A DNA stretch of 64,000 nucleotides from Limnospira fusiformis SAG 85.79 (GTDB lineage Bacteria > Cyanobacteriota > Cyanobacteriia > Cyanobacteriales > Microcoleaceae): positions 4,779,363 to 4,843,362 of the forward strand of contig NZ_CP051185.1 in NCBI RefSeq assembly GCF_012516315.1, in the 5' to 3' direction. How positions within the stretch are numbered: position 1 is the stretch's first letter; each line of letters opens with the position of its first letter. Made by a program: the position numbers and the translations under genes. Positions 10,268 through 18,518 of the stretch are shown piece by piece. Below the pieces are notes generated by a model. The model was not told where the DNA came from. It ran no database searches and was given only the letters and a program-made list of their open reading frames with translations.

Positions 10268-10427
10268 TCGTGCTGGTGTTTGGGTCCTATGGTCTGTGTG
10301 CGAGTGGTGCTGGTGTTTCCGATAGGCGGACTTGCACCTGCCGCGTGGTGGCGCGTGTTCTGTGCTGTTTGTGGGGTGCATGGTCTTAGGCGCATCGTCG
10401 TCGGTGGGGTTTTTAAAGTTGATTTGT
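10268..10427. other. Spacer between cheA and the 55-bp array
   Basis: No gene is seen. Bases 10253-10330 contain the phrase GTGCTGGTGTTT twice, preceded by GAGCTGTGTGC or GGTCTGTGTGC. The same phrases recur at about 11068-11100 and in every copy of the 180-bp repeat, so the stop region of cheA is itself made of island repeat sequence. Confidence 0.7.
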
Positions 10428-11006
10428 GGGAATTATGGCTGATCGCGGAACCCGCAAGGGCGGGTTTTCAAAGCCTACCTGCGGGAATTATGGCTGACTG
10501 CGGAACCCGCAAGGGCGGGTTTTCAAAGCCTACCTGCGGGAATTATGGCTGACTGCGGAACCCGCAAGGGCGGGTTTTCAAAGCCTACCTGCGGGAATTA
10601 TGGCTGACTGCGGAACCCGCAAGGGCGGGTTTTCAAAGCCTACCTGCGGGAATTATGGCTGACTGCGGAACCCGCAAGGGCGGGTTTTCAAAGCCTACCT
10701 GCGGGAATTATGGCTGACTGCGGAACCCGCAAGGGCGGGTTTTCAAAGCCTACCTGCGGGAATTATGGCTGACTGCGGAACCCGCAAGGGCGGGTTTTCA
10801 AAGCCTACCTGCGGGAATTATGGCTGACTGCGGAACCCGCAAGGGCGGGTTTTCAAAGCCTACCTGCGGGAATTATGGCTGACTGCGGAACCCGCAAGGG
10901 CGGGTTTTCAAAGCCTACCTGCGGGAATTATGGCTGACTGCGGAACCCGCAAGGGCGGGTTTTCAAAGCCTACCTGCGGGAATTATGGCTGACTGCGGAA
11001 CCCGCC
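10428..11006 (+). repeat. 55-bp tandem repeat array of terminator-like hairpins
   Basis: Ten full copies of a 55-bp unit and one partial copy, starting at 10428, 10483, 10538 and every 55 bp to 10978. Copies 2 to 10 look identical; copy 1 has GCTGATCGCGG where the others have GCTGACTGCGG. Each unit contains AACCCGC-AAGG-GCGGGTT followed by TTC, a 7-bp stem with a 4-base loop extended by G-T pairs, which resembles a weak intrinsic terminator. The period is not a multiple of three, so no open frame runs through it. It begins 160 bp after cheA. The core also occurs in the 180-bp repeat family downstream. Confidence 0.93.
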
Positions 11007-11065
11007 CCTACTACCACCCGCCCCTCTTCTACCAGTCTTGTAGCCGTACCGTGCAAAGGGCAGAG

Positions 11066-11535
11066 CTGTGTGCGAGTGGTGCTGGTGTTTGGGTCCTATG
11101 GGGCGGGTGTATATAGTTGGCTGGAATTAATAATTAATAATTAATAATTAATAATTGGTGTATGGGGTTGGCTGGTTTTTCCTCTGTTCGCTGGGTCTCT
11201 GGGCGTTTCGCTGCCAATGCATGGTCTGTGTGCGAGTGGTGCTGGTGTTTCCGATGGCTGATCGCGCACCCGCGGGCGGGTGTATATAGTTGGCTGGAAT
11301 TAATAATTAATAATTAATAATTAATAATTAATAATTGGTGTATGGGGTTGGCTGGTTTTTCCTCTGTTCGCTGGGTCTCTGGGCGTTTCGCTGCCAAGGC
11401 ATGGTCTGTGTGCGAGTGGTGCTGGTGTTTCCGATGGCTGATCGCGCACCCTGGGGGCGAGTGTATATAGTTGGCTGGAATTAATAATTAATAATTAATA
11501 ATTAATAATTAATAATTAATAATTAATAATTAATA
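11066..11535. repeat. 180-bp tandem repeat with AATAATT microsatellite, first block
   Basis: Units begin with GGTGTATGGGGTTGGC at 11157 and 11337, exactly 180 bp apart, after a shorter leading unit. Each unit ends in a run of the 7-bp word AATAATT whose copy number differs between units, about four, five and seven or more here. The third run is cut by an IS630-type element at 11536. Each unit also holds ATGGCTGATCGCGCACCC, which matches the core of the 55-bp repeat upstream. No gene is visible. Confidence 0.88.
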
Positions 11536-12566
11536 CAGGCTTTATCTCAATCATTAAGCACAGCAACAACACTTGGTAAACCAGTTATTCAAACACTGTA
11601 AATCCACAAGGCTTACCGCCACTTCTACCAATCTCACTAATAATTCCATGGTCTCCGTCCTGAACTTGCACACTAAACTTTTGAGCTGTGACCACATCAT
11701 CTCTATCGGGTTAAACTCAGGGGAATACACCGGCAGATATTCTACCCTGGCTCCTACTGACTCTATCATTTCTTTGACTTCTTCTCGATGATGAGAATTT
11801 CAGTTATCCATTACCACTACATCTCCTTTTTTTAATTTTGGCAATAAATCTAACTTGATGAATTGGAGAAAATCCTCTTTTTTCATGGACCCTTCTAATG
11901 TTTGAGTCGCTACCACTCCGGAGAGCTTAATTGCACCAATTATTGTCATTTTTTGACCTCGATAGGATTTCCGCAGTTCATAGACTTTTTTCCCTTTCGT
12001 CGCTCTGGCTAACGGTCTGCTCATCCCTACCCATAACCCACTGTCATCAATAAACACAAGCTTTTCAGGAGCTACATCTCTAATTCTTTACCAATAATCT
12101 ACTCGCGCTTTCTGTACTTCTTCAGTTACTACTTTTTCGCTCCTGTATGTTTTTTTTGAGACTTATATCGTGCTGCTTTAAAAATCTATCTATCATGGTC
12201 GTACTGACATTTATGCCCAGCTTGTCTCTGAGCTTATCACTATATTGCCATAAGGTCAGGTCGGGGTGGGCTTCTACAATATCTATCACGGCTTCCTCAT
12301 GCTGAGATCAAATGCTTTTCTTTTTAGTGCCACACTTACGAGGAGATAAGTCTCCCGTTAATCGATACTGTTTGACCAGTCGCCTTACCGTGTCTGGACT
12401 CACCAAAAAGCGCTTCGCTACTTTTCGGATAGAAGTGTCTCCTTTTTCATAGGCTTCTACTATCTTTTTCCGAAAATCTAAAGAGTAACGGCTCATGGTA
12501 GTTGGTTGTGATAACTTATACAATAGCCATACATTATACCGTACTTTGTGTTTTGTGTAAAGGCTG
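11536..12566 (-). mobile_element. IS630-family element, decayed, inserted in the 180-bp repeat
   Basis: A 1031-bp element flanked by TA at 11534-11535 and 12567-12568, the TA duplication expected of the IS630/Tc1-mariner group. Its ends are inverted repeats: CAGGCTTTA at 11536 and the complement of CAGCCTTTA ending at 12566. Removing the element and one TA restores the microsatellite and the start of the next repeat unit, which fixes both boundaries. It is not closely similar to the four 958-bp IS630-type copies elsewhere in the island. Confidence 0.88.
11554..12496 (-). pseudogene. IS630-family transposase, broken
   Basis: Reads from ATG at 12496 as MSRYSLDFRKKIVEAY, a helix-turn-helix N-terminus, then continues in pieces to 11554. 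DDE motifs are recognisable: VFIDDSGLW, VVVMDN followed by NSHH, and YSPEFNPIEMMW. There are in-frame stops at about 12308, before RIRDVAPEK near 12090, and directly after MDN near 11800. The frame also changes at a run of eight T on the + strand (12150-12157). IS630 members are known to use A-runs for programmed frameshifting, so that shift may be natural, but the stops make it a pseudogene. Confidence 0.88.
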
Positions 12567-12948
12567 TAATTGGTGTATGGGGTTGGCTGGTTTTTCCTCT
12601 GTTCGCTGGGTCTCTGGGCGTTTCGCTGCCAAGGCATGGTCTGTGTGCGAGTGGTGCTGGTGTTTCCGATGGCTGATCGCGCACCCGCGGGCGGGTGTAT
12701 ATAGTTGGCTGGAATTAATAATTAATAATTAATAATTAATAATTAATAATTGGTGTATGGGGTTGGCTGGTTTTTCCTCTGTTCGCTGGGTCTCTGGGCG
12801 TTTCGCTGCCAAGGCATGGTCTGTGTGCGAGTGGTGCTGGTGTTTCCGATGGCTGATCGCGCACCCTGGGGGCGAGTGTATATAGTTGGCTGGAATTAAT
12901 AATTAATAATTAATAATTAATAATTAATAATTGGTGTATGGGGTTGGC
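12567..12948. repeat. 180-bp tandem repeat, second block
   Basis: The repeat resumes after the IS630-type element, with unit starts at 12572, 12752 and 12933. The last unit is cut after GGGGTTGGC (12940-12948) by the IS4-family composite element, and the sequence resumes with the same 9 bases at 16105. No gene is present. Confidence 0.88.
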
Positions 12949-13132
12949 CTAAGTACAGGACAAAAGTTGTAGAGCCTGGTGAAACCGCCCTGAAAACAAA
13001 GGCAGATTAGAGAAAGTGCGGCGTAGAAAATCGAAGCCAGTGCGGAAAAGACTCTGGGAGCGTCGTCCGTGAGCCTTCAAAGGAATGGGTGAACCTTGGT
13101 GAATCCACAAACCCACCTTCATAGCCCAAGTA

Positions 13133-14090
13133 TAGCATTAGTCAAGGTGGTTAGGACGCAGCTTTGAGAACGGAATCCATGGCATCATGGAGAGAATCAA
13201 ACTGCTCACGTGCAGTTGCGAATACGGGCTTTCAGCCACGACCAACATTTCTCTATCTTGTTGAGGTCTGGCGAATAAGGCGGAAGATAGAGTAAACGGC
13301 ATTGAGCTGCCTCCACCAGTTCAGCAATCCGTCCCCCTTTATGAAACGTTGCATTGTCCAATACTAGAGTCTGACCTGGCTTCAATGTTGGAATTAAGAT
13401 GAACTCCAACCACAACTCAAACACTGTCCGATGACAACAACCCTCAAAGCTAAAGGGAGCTAAGAGTTGTTGATGACACCATGCGGCTATCATACTTACC
13501 CTGCCCTGCCTCTTCCCTGATTTGAGTGCATGGAAGCGTTTTCCTTCCTCGCAGTAACCATAAGGGTAATCCGAGTCCTGACTATTCATGCCGGCTTCAT
13601 CGAGGTAGACCACTTCTTCCGGCTCCATCTGTTCAATCTGAGCCATAAACTCCTCTCGCTGTTGCTCATCACGTTCTTGGTAGCCGTAAGTTTTTTTTCT
13701 GGTGAAGCCAATTTTCTTCAAGGCTCTGGATATGGTGCGAGGAGAGATGTCGTCATCCCAAAGTTCAGCCATTTGAGCGGAGGTTTTGTGGCCATGCTCT
13801 TGGGCAAAAGCCTTGAATTTTTGCCAGTCGGTAATTTTGTGGTTATTGCCAGGTCGGTGATGAGGTTTAGGGAGGAAGTCTCCGGTCTGTGCTTTTCTTT
13901 GCAGCCAGAGATTAATGGTGTTCCGGCTGACATGGAAAACTTGACTGGCTTCTGTTTTGGGCATACCGTCTAGTTCAATGGCATCAATAACTTTTTGTCT
14001 GAGGTCGTAACTATAGGGGGCTGGCATTTTTGGTCTTCTTAGTCATCTCGTCCTCTCCATTATACGTCCTAAGTGTTCTGTCTTGTGCTA
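13133..14090 (-). mobile_element. IS630-type element, copy A (958 bp)
   Basis: Flanked by TA at 13131-13132 and 14091-14092. Terminal inverted repeats begin TAGCATTAGTCAAGG at the left and TAGCACAAGACAGAA at the right (complement), with the shared inner block TTAGGACG. It is inserted in the C-terminal part of the IS4-family transposase gene; removing it with one TA restores that frame. Same length as copy B at 14812-15769. Confidence 0.92.
13206..14027 (-). CDS. IS630-family transposase, copy A
   Basis: A 273-residue DDE transposase from ATG 14027. The N-terminal helix-turn-helix is PKTEASQVFHVSRNTINLWL. Catalytic motifs are VYLDEAGMN, LVLDNATFHKGG and YLPPYSPDLNKIEKCW, so all three acidic residues are present. 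It ends at RIRNCT, about 20 residues short of copies C and D, because of one extra base just after the RIR codons (TGCACGTGAGCAG against TGTATTGAGCAG). Whether the short form works is unknown. It differs from copy B at a few sites, for example HGHKTSAQ against HGDKTAAQ. Confidence 0.88.
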   Translation of the reverse strand: MPAPYSYDLRQKVIDAIELDGMPKTEASQVFHVSRNTINLWLQRKAQTGDFLPKPHHRPGNNHKITDWQKFKAFAQEHGHKTSAQMAELWDDDISPRTISRALKKIGFTRKKTYGYQERDEQQREEFMAQIEQMEPEEVVYLDEAGMNSQDSDYPYGYCEEGKRFHALKSGKRQGRVSMIAAWCHQQLLAPFSFEGCCHRTVFELWLEFILIPTLKPGQTLVLDNATFHKGGRIAELVEAAQCRLLYLPPYSPDLNKIEKCWSWLKARIRNCT

Positions 14091-14811
14091 TAAAAGCCAG
14101 GCTAAGCAAAGCCAATAAACGGCTCAAGCGCTCAGGGTCCTTAAAGTGAGTCGATTCGAGACAGAAGCCCCGAGTCTTCAAGGCTCCGAAGAGGTTTTCA
14201 ATACCCCAACGCCGAGCATAGTCGGGGAGGGCCGTTTCGGGGCAAGCGTTAGTGATGAGAATCAACAACTCCCCCGAATCAGCCAGACGAGAGCCAATGA
14301 CGTAAACCTGCCGTCCCCAAACCCAACGGCGACCCGAAAGCTGGCGAAATTCTCCGGGTCGCAGAGAATCAAACATTCGTTCGCCGCTACGCCGAGTTCC
14401 TCCTAACTTAGGACTAATCAGCTCGCTGTGGCGGATGCGTAGGCGGAAAGGAACCTCGGGGTCGATGAGAAGATACGAGAGCCAATCTCGCCCCACAAAT
14501 TCCCGGTCAGCGGTCAGACAAGCCACCTCCACGTCAGGAAATAGTGCCTCGAAGCGGTCGAATAAGTCCATGCGTTCGCCACTGTTGCTATTGCCCTTTT
14601 TGTCAAGCATCTTCCACAGCAGGGGAAAGGCAATCCCCTCGTGGACGACTGCCAACATCAAGATGTTGAAATGGGTTTGACCGAAAGACCAACAGGTGCG
14701 GTCGAGACTAAGAGTCCAAGGTTGGGGAATGTCAATGAGGCTAACGACGAAACGGGCAATCTCTGCCCGGTCAAATTTGAATTGCCGAAAAAAACGTTGT
14801 AATCGCTGGTA

Positions 14812-15769
14812 TAGCATTAGTCAAGGTGGTTAGGACGTAGCTTTGAGAACGGAATCCATGGCATCATGGAGAGAATCAAACTGCTCACGTGCAGTGGCGA
14901 ATACGGGCTTTCAGCCACGACCAACATTTCTCTATCTTGTTGAGGTCTGGCGAATAAGGCGGAAGATAGAGTAAACGGCATTGAGCTGCCTCCACCAGTT
15001 CAGCAATCCGTCCCCCTTTATGAAACGTTGCATTGTCCAATACTAGAGTCTGACCTGGCTTCAATGTTGGAATTAAGATGAACTCCAACCACAACTCAAA
15101 CACTGTCCGATGACAACAACCCTCAAAGCTAAAGGGAGCTAAGAGTTGTTGATGACACCATGCGGCTATCATACTTACCCTGCCCTGCCTCTTCCCTGAT
15201 TTGAGTGCATGGAAGCGTTTTCCTTCCTCGCAGTAACCATAAGGGTAATCCGAGTCCTGACTATTCATGCCGGCTTCATCGAGGTAGACCACTTCTTCCG
15301 GCTCCATCTGTTCAATCTGAGCCATAAACTCCTCTCGCTGTTGCTCATCACGTTCTTGGTAGCCGTAAGTTTTTTTTCTGGTGAAGCCAATTTTCTTCAA
15401 GGCTCTGGATATGGTGCGAGGAGAGATGTCGTCATCCCAAAGTTCAGCCATTTGAGCTGCTGTTTTGTCGCCATGCTCTTGGGCAAAAGCCTTGAATTTT
15501 TGCCAGTCGGTAATTTTGTGGTTATTGCCAGGTCGGTGATGAGGTTTAGGGAGGAAGTCTCCGGTCTGTGCTTTTCTTTGCAGCCAGAGATTAATGGTGT
15601 TCCTGCTGACATGGAAAACTTGACTGGCTTCTGTTTTGGGCATACCGTCTAGTTCAATGGCATCAATAACTTTTTGTCTGAGGTCGTAACTATAGGGGGC
15701 TGGCATTTTTGGTCTTCTTAGTCATCTCGTCCTCTCCATTATACGTCCTAAGTATTCTGTCTTGTGCTA
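14812..15769 (-). mobile_element. IS630-type element, copy B (958 bp)
   Basis: Flanked by TA at 14810-14811 and 15770-15771. The imperfect terminal repeats, about 26 bp with 18 matches, are the same as in copy A. It interrupts the IS4-family transposase gene inside a Tyr codon, and excision restores SSN-YQRL. The near identity to copy A suggests a recent second insertion into the same IS4-family element. Confidence 0.92.
14885..15706 (-). CDS. IS630-family transposase, copy B
   Basis: A 273-residue transposase nearly identical to copy A, with the same HTH and the DDE motifs LDEAGMN, LVLDNATFHKGG and PPYSPDLNKIEKCW. It shares the one-base insertion that ends the protein at RIRHCT about 20 residues early, so A and B descend from one shortened parent. 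It carries HGDKTAAQ as in copy D, whereas A and C carry HGHKTSAQ, so the copies do not form a simple tree. Confidence 0.88.
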   Translation of the reverse strand: MPAPYSYDLRQKVIDAIELDGMPKTEASQVFHVSRNTINLWLQRKAQTGDFLPKPHHRPGNNHKITDWQKFKAFAQEHGDKTAAQMAELWDDDISPRTISRALKKIGFTRKKTYGYQERDEQQREEFMAQIEQMEPEEVVYLDEAGMNSQDSDYPYGYCEEGKRFHALKSGKRQGRVSMIAAWCHQQLLAPFSFEGCCHRTVFELWLEFILIPTLKPGQTLVLDNATFHKGGRIAELVEAAQCRLLYLPPYSPDLNKIEKCWSWLKARIRHCT

Positions 15770-16104
15770 TAATTTGAGGAAATTTGCACAGGATTTGCGA
15801 ATACAGTCGCTATTTCCATCAGATTAACCGTCTTTGTTTGGAATAGCGCCATCAGGAACAGGCAGACAAAGTTTAATCTCGCCCCGTGCCAGGGCAAGTG
15901 AGGGCGCAAAGTGTCTCGTAATCGGTTAAGCTCGTTCATGAGAGGGAAGTTTGGTTTGTGGTAATTCCGATCTAACCCTCTCACCCCAACTTGGCGCTAC
16001 CCCCCCACCCCTCGACTTTCACCTCAGCCCGGAGCGCCCCCTTCAGAATTTTCGGCTAGATTCCCTTTTGGCTAAGACTTTCAGCTTTTTTGTCCTGTAC
16101 TGAG

Positions 16105-16560
16105 GGGGTTGGCTGGTTTTTCCTCTGTTCGCTGGGTCTCTGGGCGTTTCGCTGCCAAGGCATGGTCTGTGTGCGAGTGGTGCTGGTGTTTCCGATGGCT
16201 GATCGCGCACCCGCGGGCGGGTGTATATAGTTGGCTGGTTTTTCCCGTGGCTGATCGCGCACCCGCCCCTACTAAGCTTGCCTTGGGGTTCTCGAAGATT
16301 AGAAAACCAGACAACCGCACTTCCCACCGGGCAATAGCCTCTAAAAGACGACTAACTAAACGGGGATGCGATCGCCTAAGTATCCAAAAACCAGACAACT
16401 GCGTTTCCCACAGCCAACCCACCCCAAACTACGACTCGCTCAAACGCGACACCTACCACCACTAAAGCGATCGTCAGCCCTGCATATGCTGTTTCCTCTG
16501 TGTGAGCCTGTCGCCTTCCTTCCCAACTGCAAATAGTTGCACTTTAGGAAACAGAGGACT
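16105..16560. repeat. 180-bp repeat, last segment, and degenerate spacer
   Basis: Bases 16105-16222 complete the 180-bp unit that the IS4-family element split. The unit then degenerates: GGCTGGTTTTTCC and GCTGATCGCGCACCCGC recur once more to about 16265, followed by CCGCCCCTACTAAG, a phrase close to one at 11003. From 16270 to 16560 I see only a loosely repeated phrase (ACCAGACAAC twice) and HIP1 sites, and no gene. Confidence 0.75.
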
Positions 16561-16609
16561 GTATTGACATCCGCCTATCCGTCCCGGCGTGCGCTAACGG
16601 GGATTCCAT

Positions 16610-17833
16610 CTATTTCAACAAATCAAAGATTGACAATTGTTGAAATGCTGGACGGGTTGACGCTTCATTGAGATGTGCTTTCTTTACAGAAAGTCTGACC
16701 CTCTCTCCACATCCGTTTAAAGTCTCCAAATGCCCTCCGGCGACCTTAATATTAATCGCAGCGTTAACATCTCTATCATGAGATGTGCCACAATTTAAAC
16801 AAGTCCACTATCTCATATTTAATTCTTTTTTGCCACCGCGAAAACCGCAGCCAGAACCGGTTTGAGAAGTGGGAATCCATCTATCAATGACACGAAAATC
16901 ACGCCCGTACATAACAGATTTAACTTCTAGCATTGTTCTCAAACTGCGCCAACCCAAATCCGAAATAGCACGGGATAGTTTTCGGTTTTTCATCATCCCT
17001 GAAACCTTTAAATCTTCCAAGACTATCGTTTGGTTTTCACGAATAATCCGAGTTGACAATTTCTGAAGAAAATCGTTTCTGGTATCAGAAATCTTGGCGT
17101 AAAGTTTAGCTAATTTCTTTCTAGCAACTTCCCTTCTTTGACTGCCTTTCTGTTTCCTCGACAAATTACGTTGTCATCTTCTTAAACGCTTTAGTTGTTT
17201 CTTTAAAGGCTTAGGACATTTAAGTTTATCACCATTGCTTAATGTGGCAAAATCAGTGATTCCTAAATCAATTCCTACAGAATTTTGGTTTTCCGGTAAG
17301 GGTTGAGGATTAAACTCAACAACAAAACTGACAAAATACCTATCAGCACTGTTTTTGATTAAGGTAGCACTAGAAGGTTTTGTGGGTAACTCTCTACTCC
17401 AGACTACTTTAATATCACCAATTTTAGCGATGTAAATGTAATCGGAATTAAGGTGTTTAAAACCATTATCCATAAACCTAGCGGATTGCTTAGATTTACG
17501 CTTTTTAAACTTGGGAGGTTTAACTTTCTTACCTTTTCTTTGTCCTTTACAGGATTTGAAAAAGTTAGAGTAAGCCTGCTCTAAATCTCTTAAATACTGT
17601 TGTAAGGGAATAGAAGAAACTTCTCCCAACCAGATTTTCTCCTCGGTTTTTTTGAGTTCTGTAAGTCTTTGAGAAAGTTCCTTGAACTTAGGCTTTTTGT
17701 GACCCGCACGGTATTGTTATTGACAATATGCTAAGGCATCGTTAAATATTACCCGACAGCATCCGAACAATTGAGACATCAATCTCTTTTGTTGGTCTGT
17801 TGGGTAAATTCGATATCGATATCTTAGCTTCAT
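16610..17833 (-). pseudogene. TnpB, RuvC-like RNA-guided nuclease remnant
   Basis: One frame of 407 codons plus stop from ATG 17833 (MKLRYRYRIYPTDQQKRLM) to a stop at 16610-16612, the usual TnpB length. It is interrupted by three in-frame stops: TAA at 17717-17719 (codon 39), TGA at 17174-17176 and TAG at 16808-16810. RuvC motifs are visible: GIDLGITDF, IVLEDLKV and HDRDVNAA. The first zinc-finger CxxC has decayed (TGSGCG), while the second, CLNC, remains. It cannot give a full protein. Confidence 0.9.
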
Positions 17834-17842
17834 ACTGTCAAA

Positions 17843-18280
17843 TTGTATTGGTCTGTATTAACTATAGCGAGGAGTCTGGTAGATGTCAACCCTTTGACGA
17901 AAAGAGCGTCTGTTTCGGATTTAAAGATTCATTTGGTCTGTGTGACTAAGTATCGTCGCCAAATCTTGACAGTGGAGAGCCGGATGTTAATCCTGAAGTC
18001 TTTTCGAGAAGTGGCTGAAAAAATGAATTTTCAAGTGCTGGAATTTAATGGGGAGTCAGACCATATTCATACCTTAGTTGAATACCCTCCTCAACTCTCT
18101 ATTTCTGTCATAGTAAATGCTTTAAAAGGAGTTGACAGTCGTAGATATGGGCAAGCCAGATTCCCTAAACCCTACGGAAAAGAATCTTTATGGTCGCCTA
18201 GTTATTTTGTATCTTCAATCGGTGGCGCACCATTAGAGGTTCTGAAGTCTTACATTAAAAACCAAGAAAAGCCGTCGTAG
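17843..18280 (+). CDS. IS200/IS605-type Y1 transposase TnpA, possibly impaired
   Basis: The protein contains the family N-terminus DLKIHLVCVTKYRRQ, a degenerate HUH-type motif (SDHIHTLVEYPP, with the second position Ile as usual) and the likely catalytic Tyr in LKSYIKNQ. The first 20 or so codons from the ATG at 17843 do not look like TnpA. The family would normally begin a few residues before SVSDL, and the only nearby in-frame starts are poor (TTG in the codons for PLTKR). The start may be lost or shifted. Its tnpB partner is dead. Confidence 0.72.
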   Translation: MYWSVLTIARSLVDVNPLTKRASVSDLKIHLVCVTKYRRQILTVESRMLILKSFREVAEKMNFQVLEFNGESDHIHTLVEYPPQLSISVIVNALKGVDSRRYGQARFPKPYGKESLWSPSYFVSSIGGAPLEVLKSYIKNQEKPS

Positions 18281-18288
18281 AACGACGG
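18272..18288 (+). other. Hairpin at the tnpA end of the IS605-type element
   Basis: CCGTCGT-AGA-ACGACGG is a perfect 7-bp stem with a 3-base loop that overlaps the tnpA stop codon and is followed by GGGTTTT. It could serve as the terminal hairpin recognised by TnpA or as a terminator. Confidence 0.6.
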
Positions 18289-18518
18289 GGTTTTAAACCC
18301 AAAATTTTCGATAAAATATTCAAACCTATAGAGTCCAACCCTACCAATTCCCAGTCAGGGGACGGAAACATTACTGCGTACCAGGTTTTAGTGGTCTGTC
18401 CTCATTGCGTCCAATTTAGCGCTTAGCGAGTTCTGGCGTACGGGCGACCCGCCGCTTGTGCAGTTCTTTAAGCAGAGGATTAGGGCAATTTATAAATTGC
18501 CCCAAAGCGTAGGTTGAA

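Larger units (their letters stand above)
12949..15939 (-). pseudogene. IS4-family transposase split into three by two insertions
   Basis: Pieces at 15770-15939, 14091-14809 and 12949-13130 join in frame to a 356-codon gene starting MNELNRLRDTLRPHLPW and ending LLSCT just inside the element's left end. The joined protein has the IS4 signature Y-2-R-3-E-6-K (YARRWGIENLFGALK) and the DDE aspartates in LSLDRTCW and CLTADREF. The first junction restores SSN-YQRL and the second LAF-TWAM. Apart from the insertions I see no stop or frameshift, so it was functional when hit. It cannot make an intact transposase now. Confidence 0.9.
12949..16104 (-). mobile_element. IS4-family element containing two nested IS630-type elements
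   Basis: The outer ends are inverted repeats: CTAAGTACAGGACAAAA at 12949 and the complement of CTCAGTACAGGACAAAA ending at 16104, 16 of 17 matching. They are flanked by a perfect 9-bp direct repeat GGGGTTGGC (12940-12948 and 16105-16113), a typical IS4-type target duplication. Subtracting the two inner elements with their TA duplications leaves 1236 bp, a normal IS4-family length. The host site is the 180-bp repeat, which reads through correctly when the whole block is removed. Confidence 0.92.
16560..18300. mobile_element. IS200/IS605-type element with divergent tnpA and tnpB, decayed
   Basis: A tnpB remnant on the - strand (16610-17833) and a tnpA on the + strand (17843-18280) are divergently arranged with 9 bp between the presumed ends, as in many IS605 elements. 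A 7-bp-stem hairpin at 18272-18288 is a candidate terminal hairpin on the tnpA side. A GC-rich inverted segment near 16575-16605 lies just beyond tnpB. The exact ends are not fixed, because IS605 makes no target duplication. Confidence 0.78.

Noticed and set aside
10280-10552. A 90-codon frame starting in the cheA 3' flank
   Set aside because: It runs into the 55-bp repeats, whose period shifts frame every unit, and stops there by chance. There is no family resemblance.
10428-11006. Possible CRISPR array
   Set aside because: The units are the same over their whole 55 bp with no variable spacers, and no cas genes are present. It is a tandem repeat.
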